From assembly GCA_964559535.1 (NCBI GenBank), contig CAZLIC010000044.1:1-33862 (forward strand): a stretch of 33,862 nt of DNA, given 5' to 3'. How positions within the stretch are numbered: the first letter of the stretch is position 1; every line of letters begins with the position of its first letter. The notes under the pieces are model-generated. The model saw only the letters and a list, made by a program, of their open reading frames with translations, had not been told where the DNA came from and searched no databases. Below are positions 7,799-15,474 of the stretch, piece by piece. Source of the stretch: CAZLIC01 sp964559535 (lineage in GTDB: Bacteria; Pseudomonadota; Alphaproteobacteria; Rhodobacterales; Rhodobacteraceae). Both the position numbers and the translations under genes were made by a program.

Positions 7799-9256
7799 AT
7801 GACCGACGACCTGCCTCCCGCCCGGCAAGGCGACAAGATCCGCTGCGACGCCTGCCCGGTGATGTGCTACATCGCCCCCGGTCAGACCGGCGCCTGCGAC
7901 CGCTATGGCAATGACGCAGGCCGCATCGTGCGCACCGACCCGGTGGTGCTGCTGTCGAAGGTGGTGGAACACGGCGGGCGGCTGGTTCCCTTCGCCCGGC
8001 GCGAGGACTGGGAGGGCAACCCCTTCCCCGATGCCGTGGTGACGGGGATCGGGGCAGGCACCACCTACCCCGATTTCAAGCCCGCGCCCTTCATCGTGTC
8101 GTCGCAGGTCGAAGGGGTCGACATGGTCACGGTCGTGACCGAGGCGATCTTCTCTTACTGCGGGGTCAAGGTGAAGATCGACACCGACCGCTTCCTTGGC
8201 CCCGAGGCCGCCACGGTGCGGGTGAAGGGCGAGGCGATCGGGCATGTGACGACCGCAGAATACGGCAGCCAGATGCTGTCGCTGGGCGGCGTGCATCACC
8301 TGACCGGCGGGTCCAAGGCCGAGGGCCGCGTCACCTGCGCCGCACTTCTGGCGCTGTGCCAGGGCGAGGCGGTCGAGATGGTGATCGACGGCGGATCGAC
8401 CGTCGTGGTGCAGGCCGGTGCCGCGCCCGTGGTGGACGGGCGGGTGGAAAACCGCATGCGGGTGGGCTGCGGGTCGGCCACCATCGGCATGTTCGCCAGC
8501 CAGTGGCAGGGGCTGGTGGAGGAGGTGGTGGTGGTGGATGACCACATCACCGGCGTGGTCAGCGAACATCAGGCGGGCAAGGTCATCGGCTGGCAGCCGA
8601 CCGGCATCCGCATCAAGGGCCACAGATCCACCCCGGGGCGGTATTTCCGGGTGTCGGAGCCGGGCCTTGGCTGGGGCGGCACACGGCTGACCGACCCGCT
8701 GGAGATCCTCGGGCCATGGGACGCGAAGAAGGGGGCGCGGCCGGGCCTTCGCCTCTTGATGGTGTCGACCACGGGCGAGGAATTCGCCTGGTACGAACTG
8801 GACGAAGCGCTGGTGCCGCAGCCGCAGCCCATCCCCGCGGCGATCCTGCCGTCGGTGCGGCTGATCGACGAGAACTGCGAGCCGTCGCGCTGCACGGTGC
8901 TGTTCATGGGCGGCGCTGGCGGGTCGCTGCGGGCGGGGGTGACGAAGAACCCCGTGCGGCTGACCCGCTCGGTGCAGGGCGGCGAAACGGTGCTGACTTC
9001 GGGTGGGGCGGAAACCTGGGTCTGGCCGGGCGGCGGGATCACCTTCATGGTCGACGTCACGCGGCTTCCGCCGGGCGCCTTCGGCTATGTGCCCACCCCC
9101 GCGCTGGTGGCCCCCTTGGAATTCACCCTGCCGCGCGCGGCCTTTGTGGCCATGGGCGGACATGACGGGTCGGTCGTCTCGGTGACCGACATGCTGCGCG
9201 ACGGGGGCGAGTATCCCACGGCGGCGAAGGTGCTGCGCAGCGGGGGCGGGGGGTGA
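7799..9256 (+). CDS. 6-hydroxynicotinate reductase homologue (Fe-S protein)
   Basis: A 485-residue protein. The start is ATG 7799, with GAGG ten bases upstream; the longer open frame would read through the AT-rich hairpins and is unlikely. The N-terminus has a Cys cluster C16-x2-C19-x3-C23-x9-C33 (CDACPVMCYIAPGQTGACDR) suited to an Fe-S centre. Blocks such as 'SQVEGVDMVTVVTEAIFSYCG', 'VHHLTGGSKAEGRVTCAAL' and 'MFMGGAGGS'-like glycine loops follow the pattern of proteins annotated as 6-hydroxynicotinate reductase, which in Eubacterium barkeri reduces 6-hydroxynicotinate to 1,4,5,6-tetrahydro-6-oxonicotinate. The position directly after a molybdenum hydroxylase mirrors hydroxylation followed by ring reduction. 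In this presumably aerobic organism the true substrate may differ. I am fairly sure of the family and unsure of the reaction. Confidence 0.75.
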   Translation: MTDDLPPARQGDKIRCDACPVMCYIAPGQTGACDRYGNDAGRIVRTDPVVLLSKVVEHGGRLVPFARREDWEGNPFPDAVVTGIGAGTTYPDFKPAPFIVSSQVEGVDMVTVVTEAIFSYCGVKVKIDTDRFLGPEAATVRVKGEAIGHVTTAEYGSQMLSLGGVHHLTGGSKAEGRVTCAALLALCQGEAVEMVIDGGSTVVVQAGAAPVVDGRVENRMRVGCGSATIGMFASQWQGLVEEVVVVDDHITGVVSEHQAGKVIGWQPTGIRIKGHRSTPGRYFRVSEPGLGWGGTRLTDPLEILGPWDAKKGARPGLRLLMVSTTGEEFAWYELDEALVPQPQPIPAAILPSVRLIDENCEPSRCTVLFMGGAGGSLRAGVTKNPVRLTRSVQGGETVLTSGGAETWVWPGGGITFMVDVTRLPPGAFGYVPTPALVAPLEFTLPRAAFVAMGGHDGSVVSVTDMLRDGGEYPTAAKVLRSGGGG

Positions 9257-9404
9257 CCTCTCCGGGCGGCATCGCCGGGGCCGCGCGCGAAGGAAACTGC
9301 GCGCCTCCGGCGCAAGCCTTTGGTCTCGCCTCTGTGCCTGCGGCACAACCGGCTCGGCGCGGCACGAAGGTGCCGCCAAACGATTGGCGCCGGACTTGGC
9401 GTCG

Positions 9405-9455
9405 CTCCCGGGGGCTCTGCCCCCGGACCCCCGGGATATTTTCGAAAGGCAGAAG
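9405..9455 (+). repeat. GC-palindrome repeat, copy a
   Basis: Stem ccgggggc (9408-9415)/gcccccgg (9419-9426) with a tct loop, then 'acccccgggatatt' and the tail 'ttcgaaaggcagaag'. It shares the layout palindrome, CCCCCGG, (A)TATTT, AAAGG, AGAAG with copies b-e. Confidence 0.85.
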
Positions 9456-9533
9456 CAACACTTTGTTAAGGAGAAATCGGGCAGACTGCGCCTGCGGTAC
9501 AGGCGGGGACGCCGATGACCGCAAAGGGAGAAG

Positions 9534-9570
9534 GCCGCCTGTCCGGTTCTGCCGGGCAGGCGGCTCTTTT
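9534..9570 (+). terminator. Intrinsic terminator inside the cluster
   Basis: A 13-bp stem gccgcctgtccgg (9534-9546)/ccgggcaggcggc (9552-9564) with one T-G wobble and a 5-base loop, followed by tctttt (9565-9570). It is one of the few stem-plus-T-run signals in the window and is well placed to stop or attenuate transcription after the reductase gene. Confidence 0.75.
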
Positions 9571-9583
9571 CCTTCTGTCTGCA

Positions 9584-9628
9584 TTCTTCCTTTTGCAAGT
9601 ATCCCGGGGTCCGGGGCAGCGCCCCGGG
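9584..9628 (-). repeat. GC-palindrome repeat, copy b (inverted relative to a)
   Basis: On the minus strand it reads cccggggcgctgccccgg, then accccgggatacttg and a caaaaggaag tail. The stem is ccggggc (9611-9617)/gccccgg (9621-9627). It faces copy a across about 130 bases. Confidence 0.85.
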
Positions 9629-9764
9629 AGGCGGGATGGTCTCCACGCTTGCAGGAACCGGGTCGTGCGCGGTCTGTGACGGGCTTCCCCGAAAGCCGTG
9701 CCGATGTTCCCGGCGCAGCCGGGGACGAGGCCCCCGCCGCGCGCGTCCGCGCGCGGCTGCTTCC

Positions 9765-10601
9765 ATGACCGGTCCGCAGGTCTCCCGTCTGGCTGATGGC
9801 CGCCTGCATCTGCACCACGGCCCCATCGACATCATCCTGTCCGCCGATGGTCCCGGCACAGCCGGGGCCGAGGCCCTGGGGGTGGCGCGGTTTCGCATGA
9901 TCCTGCACGAGCTTGTGGTCGAATTGTCCGACCTGCGGTCGGCGGCACCACGGCCCCTGCACGGGTCCACGGCGCGGGCCATGGCGGCAGCGGTGGCCCC
10001 CTTCCGGCCGCAGTTCGTCACGCCCATGGCGGCAGTGGCCGGGGCGGTGGCGGATACGGTGCTGGCGGCGGTGCTGTCGGCGGGTGGTGTGACCCGGGCC
10101 TTTGCGAACAACGGCGGCGACATTGCGCTGCACCTCGGGCCGGGCGCGCAGGTCTCGGTCGCCATCGCCGCGCGGCCCGGTTTTCCCGACCGCATCACGC
10201 TTTGCCACGGCGACGGCATCGGCGGCATCGCCACCAGCGGCTGGCGCGGGCGCAGCCAGAGCCTCGGGATCGCCGATTCGGTCACCGTGCTGGCGCCCAC
10301 CGCCGCCATGGCCGATGCCGCCGCCACGTTGATTGCCAATGCGGTGGACCTGCCCGGCCATCCTGCCGTTACCCGCCTGCCCGCCCGGCAGGTGAAGGCC
10401 GACAGCGACCTTGGCGACCTGCCGGTGACGGTGGGTGTGGCCCCTCTGACCGCCGCCGAGGCGGCAGAGGCGCTGGGCCGCGGCGCCGCGTTTGCGCAGG
10501 ACTGTCGGGCGCGGGGCCTGATTGCGGGGGCGGCGCTGTTCCTGCATCCTGCAGACCCGTGCCTTGTGGGCGCGATTGCGCTGGAGCCCGCCCATGTCTG
10601 A
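9765..10601 (+). CDS. UPF0280 family protein (ApbE-like fold)
   Basis: A 278-residue protein starting at ATG 9765; no strong ribosome site is visible. The family signature appears as 'FRPQFVTPMAAVAGAVADTV' followed by 'TRAFANNGGDIALHLGPG' (ANNGGDIA loop) and 'GIATSGWRGRSQSLGIADSV', which resembles the substrate/FAD-binding core of ApbE flavin transferases. The biochemical role of UPF0280 is not established. A flavin- or cofactor-modifying function for the neighbouring reductase is possible but is only inference. There is no signal peptide or lipobox, so unlike ApbE it should be cytoplasmic. It is the first gene after the palindrome island, and its end overlaps the start of the PF06684 gene by eight bases, indicating co-translation. 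Confidence 0.8.
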   Translation: MTGPQVSRLADGRLHLHHGPIDIILSADGPGTAGAEALGVARFRMILHELVVELSDLRSAAPRPLHGSTARAMAAAVAPFRPQFVTPMAAVAGAVADTVLAAVLSAGGVTRAFANNGGDIALHLGPGAQVSVAIAARPGFPDRITLCHGDGIGGIATSGWRGRSQSLGIADSVTVLAPTAAMADAAATLIANAVDLPGHPAVTRLPARQVKADSDLGDLPVTVGVAPLTAAEAAEALGRGAAFAQDCRARGLIAGAALFLHPADPCLVGAIALEPAHV

Positions 10602-11175
10602 GTTCAAGGTCCGGAAGATCGTTCTGCAGATCGAGGAGATCCTGCACGAAGGCGGCCCGCAGGCCGACCCGCCGCCGGTGAAGGGCGCGATCTATGCCGT
10701 CTGCGCCAACCCCTTCGCCGGGCGCCATGAGCCCGATCTGCAGCCCGCCATGGACACGCTGAAGCCGCTTGCCCTGACACTGACCGACCGGCTGGTGGCA
10801 GCGCTGGGAGGGCGCGAGGGGATCGACGCCTATGGCAAGGGCGCCATCGTGGGCGAGGCGGGCGAGCACGAGCACGGCGCGATCTGGCATGTATCGGGCG
10901 GCTACGGCATGCGCGAGAGGCTGGGCGAGTGCCGGGCCATCGTGCCATCCGCGATGAAGGTGGGCGGCATGGGCACCACCCTGGACGTGCCCTTGGGCCA
11001 CCTGAACGCGGCCTATGTGCGGTCGCGCTTCGATGTGATCACCATTGCCTGCGAGGACGGGCCGCGCGCGGGCGAGGTGCTGTTTGCCCTGGCCATGGCG
11101 CGTGGCGGGCGGGTGCACAGCCGCATGGGCGGGCTGGAAGTCTGGCAGGTCAGAGGCGAGGACGGGTTGCGGTGA
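10594..11175 (+). CDS. Amino acid synthesis family protein (PF06684/DUF1185-like)
   Basis: A 193-residue protein, ATG 10594, overlapping UPF0280 by eight bases. Conserved blocks are 'FKVRKIVLQIEEILHEGG' at the N-terminus, 'AIYAVCANPFAGRHEPDL' and 'AYGKGAIVGEAGEHEHGAIW', with a His/Glu-rich loop that could bind metal or form an active site. Later come 'PSAMKVGGMGTTLDVPLGH' and 'VRSRFDVITIACEDGPRAGE'. The family name 'amino acid synthesis' is historical, and I know of no proven reaction. It recurs beside hydroxylase, reductase and hydantoinase genes in related bacteria as far as I recall, suggesting a catabolic step on a cyclic amide intermediate. Its stop overlaps the next GTG start (GTGA), so it is translationally coupled to the membrane protein. 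Confidence 0.8.
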   Translation: MSEFKVRKIVLQIEEILHEGGPQADPPPVKGAIYAVCANPFAGRHEPDLQPAMDTLKPLALTLTDRLVAALGGREGIDAYGKGAIVGEAGEHEHGAIWHVSGGYGMRERLGECRAIVPSAMKVGGMGTTLDVPLGHLNAAYVRSRFDVITIACEDGPRAGEVLFALAMARGGRVHSRMGGLEVWQVRGEDGLR

Positions 11176-12515
11176 AGCGGGGGGTCCTGCCCCTTGCCGT
11201 TCTGTGTCCAGGCGCGGCGGCCGCCTGCGCCCTGCCTGCGCAGGTGATCCTGACGCTGCCCACGGGCCTCACCATCTGGGCTGCCGCCGCGGTGGTGGCC
11301 ATCACCGGGCTGATGGGGGTGCGGGAAGGGTGGTTGCCGCGGCTGGGGTCGGTGCCTCTGTTCACCCTGCGCCCGCCGGTGACCACGACAGCCACCAGCT
11401 ATGTCGCAGCGCTGGCCTTCTTCGGGCTTCTTGCCGTGGGCTGGCTGGGGGCGACCGACCCGATGCACAACCTGCTGACGCTGGTGTTCTGGACCGGGGT
11501 CTGGGTGGCGCTGCCGCTGGCCTCGATGCTGCTGGGCAATCTGTGGGGGCTGGTGAACCCCTGGGCCGGGCCGGTGCGACTGATGCGGGTGGCACTGGGG
11601 CGCAGGGGCGGCATCGGGCTGGCTCGGCTGGGGTACTGGCCCGCGGTGGCGGGGCTGGCGGGATTTGGCTGGTTCCTGCTGGTCTCGCTGGCGCCCGAGG
11701 ACCCGCGCGAACTGGCCACCGCGGCGGCAGCTTACTGGGCCGTGGTCTATGTACTTGCGGTGGCCGAGGGCGAGGACTGGCTGCAGCGGGGGGAGTTCCT
11801 GACGGTCTACTTCCGCGCGCTCAGCCGGATCGCGCCCCTTTGGGTCGAGCCGGAGGGCGGAGAAAGGCTCCGCGTCATGGCGGGCTGGCCGGGGGCGCAG
11901 GTGCTGCGGGTGGCGCCGATGACGGCCTCGGGAGTGGCGTTCATCACGCTGGCCCTGTCGGTGCTGACCTTCGACGGGTTGTCGACCACCTTCTGGTGGC
12001 TGGCGCTGGTGGGCGAGAACCCGCTGGAGTTCACCGGACGGTCTGCGGTGCAGGTGGAAAACACGGCCGGTCTGCTGGCCACATGGGCGCTGACGGCGGG
12101 GGCGATCCTGACGGCGATCCGCCTTGGCGGGACGGCGATGAAGGCGGGGCCGGTGTGCCTGTCGTTCCTTGCCATCGCGGCGGGCTATCATGCGGCGCAT
12201 CACCTGACGATCCTGCTGACCACCGGCCAGTACGCCCTGTTCGCGCTGAATGACCCGCTGTTCCGGGGCGATGCCTTCCTTGGCCTGCCGCCCTTCTTCG
12301 TCTCGTTCGGTTTCCTGTCCGATCCCGGCGCGGTGGCGATGCTCTGGGCGGTGCAGGTCTTCTTCATCCTCGGGGCGCATGTGCTGGCGGTGTTGCTGGC
12401 CATTCGGCTGGCGGGGCCGGGGGTGCGGGCGGCGGCGCATCTGCCGCTGACGGTGCTGATGATCGGCTATACGGTGCTGGGCCTGTGGCTGCTGTCTTCT
12501 CCGCAGGGGGCCTGA
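11172..12515 (+). CDS. Polytopic membrane protein of unknown function
   Basis: Start GTG 11172 overlaps the previous stop (GTGA), giving 447 residues. Residues 1-22 are signal-like, followed by roughly ten to twelve hydrophobic segments (for example LTIWAAAAVVAITGLMGV, YVAALAFFGLLAVGWLG, LLTLVFWTGVWVALPLA, VLMIGYTVLGLWLLSS). A 'LLGNLWGLVNPWAGP' motif follows the third to fourth segment, and 'GYHAAHHLTILL' has a His pair within a membrane helix. The pattern recalls a poorly characterised family of membrane proteins some of which are labelled 'fenitrothion hydrolase'; I hold that link loosely and would not use the name. It is not a recognised transporter family. Being embedded and coupled in the cluster, it may handle export, electron transfer or uptake of a pathway compound. 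Function unknown. Confidence 0.75.
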   Translation: MKRGVLPLAVLCPGAAAACALPAQVILTLPTGLTIWAAAAVVAITGLMGVREGWLPRLGSVPLFTLRPPVTTTATSYVAALAFFGLLAVGWLGATDPMHNLLTLVFWTGVWVALPLASMLLGNLWGLVNPWAGPVRLMRVALGRRGGIGLARLGYWPAVAGLAGFGWFLLVSLAPEDPRELATAAAAYWAVVYVLAVAEGEDWLQRGEFLTVYFRALSRIAPLWVEPEGGERLRVMAGWPGAQVLRVAPMTASGVAFITLALSVLTFDGLSTTFWWLALVGENPLEFTGRSAVQVENTAGLLATWALTAGAILTAIRLGGTAMKAGPVCLSFLAIAAGYHAAHHLTILLTTGQYALFALNDPLFRGDAFLGLPPFFVSFGFLSDPGAVAMLWAVQVFFILGAHVLAVLLAIRLAGPGVRAAAHLPLTVLMIGYTVLGLWLLSSPQGA

Positions 12516-12533
12516 AGGCGAAAGGGAACGGGG

Positions 12534-12998
12534 ATGGGCCATTTCCGGCGCGCGACGCAGGACGACATTGCGCGACTGACCGTCATCCGTGGCGCGGTGC
12601 GGGAAAACCGCCTGTCGAACCCGCTGTCGGTCACGCGGGCGGAATATGACCGCTTTGCCGATGCGGGTCGTGTCTGGGTCTGCGAGGTTTCCGGGACCAT
12701 CGCCGGGTTTTCGGCCAGCGACGAACGTGACGGGACGATCTGGGCGCTGTTCGTGGACCCCGGGTGGGAGGGCCACGGGTTTGGTGCGCCCCTGCTGGAC
12801 CACGCCTGCCGCGATCTGGCCACCGACGGGTACCGCACGGCAACGCTGTCCACCGACCCCGGCACGAAGGCGCACCGGCTGTACCGAAGACTGGGCTGGA
12901 CCGACCTTGGGACCGGCGAGAACGGCGAGGTGCGCCTGGCGCTGTCGCTGCAGGCCGAGCCGCCCGCCGGCAACGGAGCTGACCGGAGCGGCGCCTGA
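12534..12998 (+). CDS. GNAT-family N-acetyltransferase
   Basis: A 154-residue single-domain protein. AAGGGA precedes the ATG by seven bases. It starts 'FRRATQDDIARLTVIRGAVR', has a central 'WALFVDPGWEGHGFGAPLLD', where WEGHGFG is the acetyl-CoA pyrophosphate loop (Q/RxxGxG/A type), and ends 'GTKAHRLYRRLGWTDLG', the usual GNAT C-terminal signature. It should transfer an acetyl group from CoA to a small amine. It lies 18 bases after the membrane protein and 95 bases before the binding-protein gene. Acetylating an amine product or a toxic intermediate of the pathway is conceivable, but the acceptor cannot be read from sequence. Confidence 0.85.
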   Translation: MGHFRRATQDDIARLTVIRGAVRENRLSNPLSVTRAEYDRFADAGRVWVCEVSGTIAGFSASDERDGTIWALFVDPGWEGHGFGAPLLDHACRDLATDGYRTATLSTDPGTKAHRLYRRLGWTDLGTGENGEVRLALSLQAEPPAGNGADRSGA

Positions 12999-13093
12999 TT
13001 TCCGTTTACAAAGGGGCGGCAGGCGGTTCACCATCGGCGGCGTGATGCGGGGCAGCCAGAACCCCGCGCGACCCCGACAGTGGAGCCCGACCC

Positions 13094-14356
13094 ATGACCC
13101 TTTCCCGCCGCACGCTGCTTGCCACCGGTGCCGCCGCCGGTGCGCTGGCCCTGTCCTCCGCCCGTTTTGCCAGTGCGCAGGCCGCGCCGATCAAGCTGGG
13201 GTTCCAGCTGCACCGCACCGGCATCGGCGCCGCCTATGGCCGCTGGTACGAACGCACCGCGCAGGCCGCGCTGGCCCGGATCAACGCCGAGGGCGGCATC
13301 GCCGGGCGGCCGGTGGAGATTGTCTTCGAGGATGACGGCACCGACCCCAAGCGCGGCGCGGAAGTGGTGGAGAAGCTGGCCTCGCAGGCGGGCTGCGACC
13401 TGATCCTGGGCACGCTGTTTTCGCATGTCGTGATCGGGTCCGCGCCGCGCGCGGGCGAGCTGAAGGTGCCCTATCTGGTGTGTTCCGAGGGCTATCATGT
13501 GGCCTCGGGCATGCTGAACCGCTGGACGCTGCAGCCCGGCATCACCGACGTGCGGTCGCAGATCGCCTCGATGGCGCCCTGGGTTTCGGGCAACCTGGGC
13601 AAGAAGGTCACGATGATCTTCCCGGATTTCGCCTTCGGCCACGACCACCGCGATTTCTTTACCGCCGCCATGGCCGCGCAGGGCGGCGAGGTGATCGCGC
13701 AGATCGCCATCCCGCCCACGGAAACCAGCTTCACCCGCTACTTCCCGCAGATCCCGGCGGAAACCGAGGTGCTGTACCACGTGATGGTCGGCCCGGCCGT
13801 GCTGACCTTCGTCAAGGAACTGGGTGAGTTCTACGGCAGTGGCGCCAAGCCGCAGATCTTCGGTTTCATCGATTCGCTCGAAGCCACCGACATCGCCTCG
13901 CCGGGCCTCGAATTCCTTGACGGCACGCATTTCTGGGAGGCCTTCCCGCGTTACAGGCAGGCCGATTCGGCGGCGCACGAGGCTGAATATCGCGCCGCCG
14001 TGGGGGTGGACGACAACGGCGCCTCGGTCAGCGACGCGGCGGATGTCAGCACCTACAGCCACATGTTCAGCACATGGGAGACGCTGCACGTCATCAAGGC
14101 GGCGATGGAGGCGGCCGGTTACACCGGCCCCGCCGACCGGCAGAAGGTGGTCGAGGCGATGGAGGCCATGGGCGACATGCCCGAGGGCATCGAACATCCG
14201 CAGGGCGCCAAGCGGTTCAACGGCAAGACGCACCAGGTGTTCGGCCACCAGAACATCACCAGGGTGGAAGGCGGCAAGCTGATCCGCGTGCACCGGACCT
14301 CGCTGGAGGACGGGATGTACGAAGATGCGGTGGACTACACGGCGCAGAGCTTCTGA
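13094..14356 (+). CDS. Branched-chain-type ABC transporter substrate-binding protein
   Basis: A 420-residue periplasmic protein. The N-terminus 'SRRTLLATGAAAGALALS' is a Tat-type signal (RR at residues 5-6) with probable cleavage near SAQA at 27-30. The mature part is a type I periplasmic-binding fold (Peripla_BP_6): 'KLGFQLHRTGIGAAYGRWYE', 'INAEGGIAGRPVEIVFEDD', then 'VTMIFPDFAFGHDHRDFF' and 'AMEAMGDMPEGIEHPQG'. It captures the transported substrate for the LivHMGF-like system encoded immediately downstream. This fold serves many amide, urea and aromatic-acid importers besides amino acids, so the ligand may be the heterocycle degraded by the cluster. The 236-base gap after it holds a terminator-like hairpin that may allow more binding protein than permease to be made. 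Confidence 0.9.
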   Translation: MTLSRRTLLATGAAAGALALSSARFASAQAAPIKLGFQLHRTGIGAAYGRWYERTAQAALARINAEGGIAGRPVEIVFEDDGTDPKRGAEVVEKLASQAGCDLILGTLFSHVVIGSAPRAGELKVPYLVCSEGYHVASGMLNRWTLQPGITDVRSQIASMAPWVSGNLGKKVTMIFPDFAFGHDHRDFFTAAMAAQGGEVIAQIAIPPTETSFTRYFPQIPAETEVLYHVMVGPAVLTFVKELGEFYGSGAKPQIFGFIDSLEATDIASPGLEFLDGTHFWEAFPRYRQADSAAHEAEYRAAVGVDDNGASVSDAADVSTYSHMFSTWETLHVIKAAMEAAGYTGPADRQKVVEAMEAMGDMPEGIEHPQGAKRFNGKTHQVFGHQNITRVEGGKLIRVHRTSLEDGMYEDAVDYTAQSF

Positions 14357-14399
14357 GGCATGCAGGGCGCACTCCCGCGGGCTGCGCCCTTGGGGGTGG

Positions 14400-14423
14400 C
14401 AAGGGGGGCATTCGCCCCCCTTG
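14400..14423 (+). terminator. Hairpin after the binding-protein gene
   Basis: Perfect 10-bp stem caaggggggc (14400-14409)/gccccccttg (14414-14423) with an attc loop and no T-run. It is likely a partial terminator or 3' RNA-stabilising structure. A second perfect dyad, gcgcgacag (14448-14456)/ctgtcgcgc (14460-14468), follows it. Confidence 0.55.
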
Positions 14424-14490
14424 GACCCCCGTTTCCCGGTGCCACCCGCGCGACAGGCGCTGTCGCGCGCGGCGTGGCGCCTGACCCCGG

Positions 14491-14543
14491 CCCCGGGGGC
14501 TGCCTGCCCCCGGACCCCCGGGGATATTTGGGAAAGGAAGAAG
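14491..14543 (+). repeat. GC-palindrome repeat, copy c
   Basis: Stem ccgggggc (14493-14500)/gcccccgg (14506-14513) with a tgcct loop, then 'acccccggggatatttggg' and tail 'aaaggaagaag'. It ends about 50 bases before the permease start, so it would form part of the leader of the permease genes. Confidence 0.85.
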
Positions 14544-14592
14544 CAGGGGCGATGTCGGGCGGCATCCACCGCCGGTGGCGCGGGAGGGTGGT

Positions 14593-15474
14593 GTGAGCTT
14601 TGGCCCCTTCCTTCTGCTGGCCGTCCTGGAAGGGCTGGTGACGGCCGCTGTGCTGTCGCTGACGGCAGTGGGGCTGTCGCTGGTGTTCGGCGTGATGCGC
14701 GTGGTGAACGTGGCGCATGGCGAGTTCTTCATGCTGGGTGCGGTGGGGGCGTGGTTCGTGGCACAGGCGGTGCCGGGGCCGCCCGCGGTGGCCTTTGCGG
14801 CGGCGCTGGTGGTGGCACCCCTTGCGGTGGGCACGATTGCCGCGCTGGCCGACCGGCTGGTGCTGAAGCGGCTGAACTATGAGCCCGAGGCGACCATCGT
14901 GGCCACCATCGGGCTGTTGTACATCCTGCAGCAGGCGACGCTGTCGATCTTTGGCCCCGATGCGCGGCCGGTGCAGGCGCCGTTCGAATGGCGCATCCAG
15001 TTCCCGTGGTTCGGCTGGTCGGGCTACAAGCTTTTTGTGATCGCGGCAGCCGTGCTGATCCTGCTGGCCGTGCGCCGTCTGATGACCCGCACGAAGGCCG
15101 GGCTGGTGATGCGCGCCACGCAACAGGACCGCGATACTGCCACCGCCTTCGGCATCGACACCGACCGGGTCTATGCTTGGACTTTTGCGCTGGGCGGGGC
15201 GCTGGCGGCGACGGCGGCGGTGCTGATCGTGCCGATCCAGCAGGCGCATTATCTGATGGGGGGCGACCCTCTGCTGCTGTCGTTCATCGTGGTCATCATC
15301 GGGGGCCTCGGGTCGCTGCGCGGCACGGTGGTGGCGGCCCTGCTGATCGGGCTTTCGGACGGGATCATCTCGATCTTCTTCTCGCCCACGCTGGCCAAGA
15401 TCATTGCCACGCTGGCCGTGGCCCTGGTGCTGGTGTTCCGCCCGCAGGGCCTGTTCGGGGTACGGGCACGATGA
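14593..15474 (+). CDS. Branched-chain-type ABC transporter permease (LivH-like)
   Basis: A 293-residue membrane protein. I chose GTG 14593 because GGGAGG sits five bases upstream; a GTG at 14575 is in frame but lacks this site. There are about eight hydrophobic segments. The start is typical of LivH: 'LLLAVLEGLVTAAVLSLTAV' then 'LSLVFGVMRVVNVAHGEFFM', where the VNxAHGE motif is characteristic. The EAA-like loop interacting with the ATPase is 'ATQQDRDTATAFGIDTDRVY', and 'VVIIGGLGSLRGTVVAALLI' is the conserved late block. It forms the translocation channel with the following permease, whose start overlaps this stop by four bases (ATGA). Confidence 0.92.
   Translation: MSFGPFLLLAVLEGLVTAAVLSLTAVGLSLVFGVMRVVNVAHGEFFMLGAVGAWFVAQAVPGPPAVAFAAALVVAPLAVGTIAALADRLVLKRLNYEPEATIVATIGLLYILQQATLSIFGPDARPVQAPFEWRIQFPWFGWSGYKLFVIAAAVLILLAVRRLMTRTKAGLVMRATQQDRDTATAFGIDTDRVYAWTFALGGALAATAAVLIVPIQQAHYLMGGDPLLLSFIVVIIGGLGSLRGTVVAALLIGLSDGIISIFFSPTLAKIIATLAVALVLVFRPQGLFGVRAR

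Larger units (their letters stand above)
9257..9764. other. 508-base gene-free palindrome island between reductase and UPF0280 genes
   Basis: I see no credible gene here. The stretch is packed with hairpins: tgtgcc-tgc-ggcaca (near 9333), ggcac-gaag-gtgcc (near 9361), repeat copy a (9405-9455), a small dyad cgcctg/caggcg (9489-9494/9500-9505), an intrinsic terminator (9534-9570), and repeat copy b in the opposite orientation (9584-9628). An AAGGAG at 9469 has no good start codon behind it. The segment splits an otherwise close-packed operon. Confidence 0.75.

Noticed and set aside
9515..9679. A 54-codon frame in the palindrome island with a hydrophobic stretch (ALFLLSAFFLLQV).
   Set aside because: The hydrophobic part is just the translation of the terminator's T-run and the repeat tail; no ribosome site precedes the ATG, and it is unlikely to be a gene.
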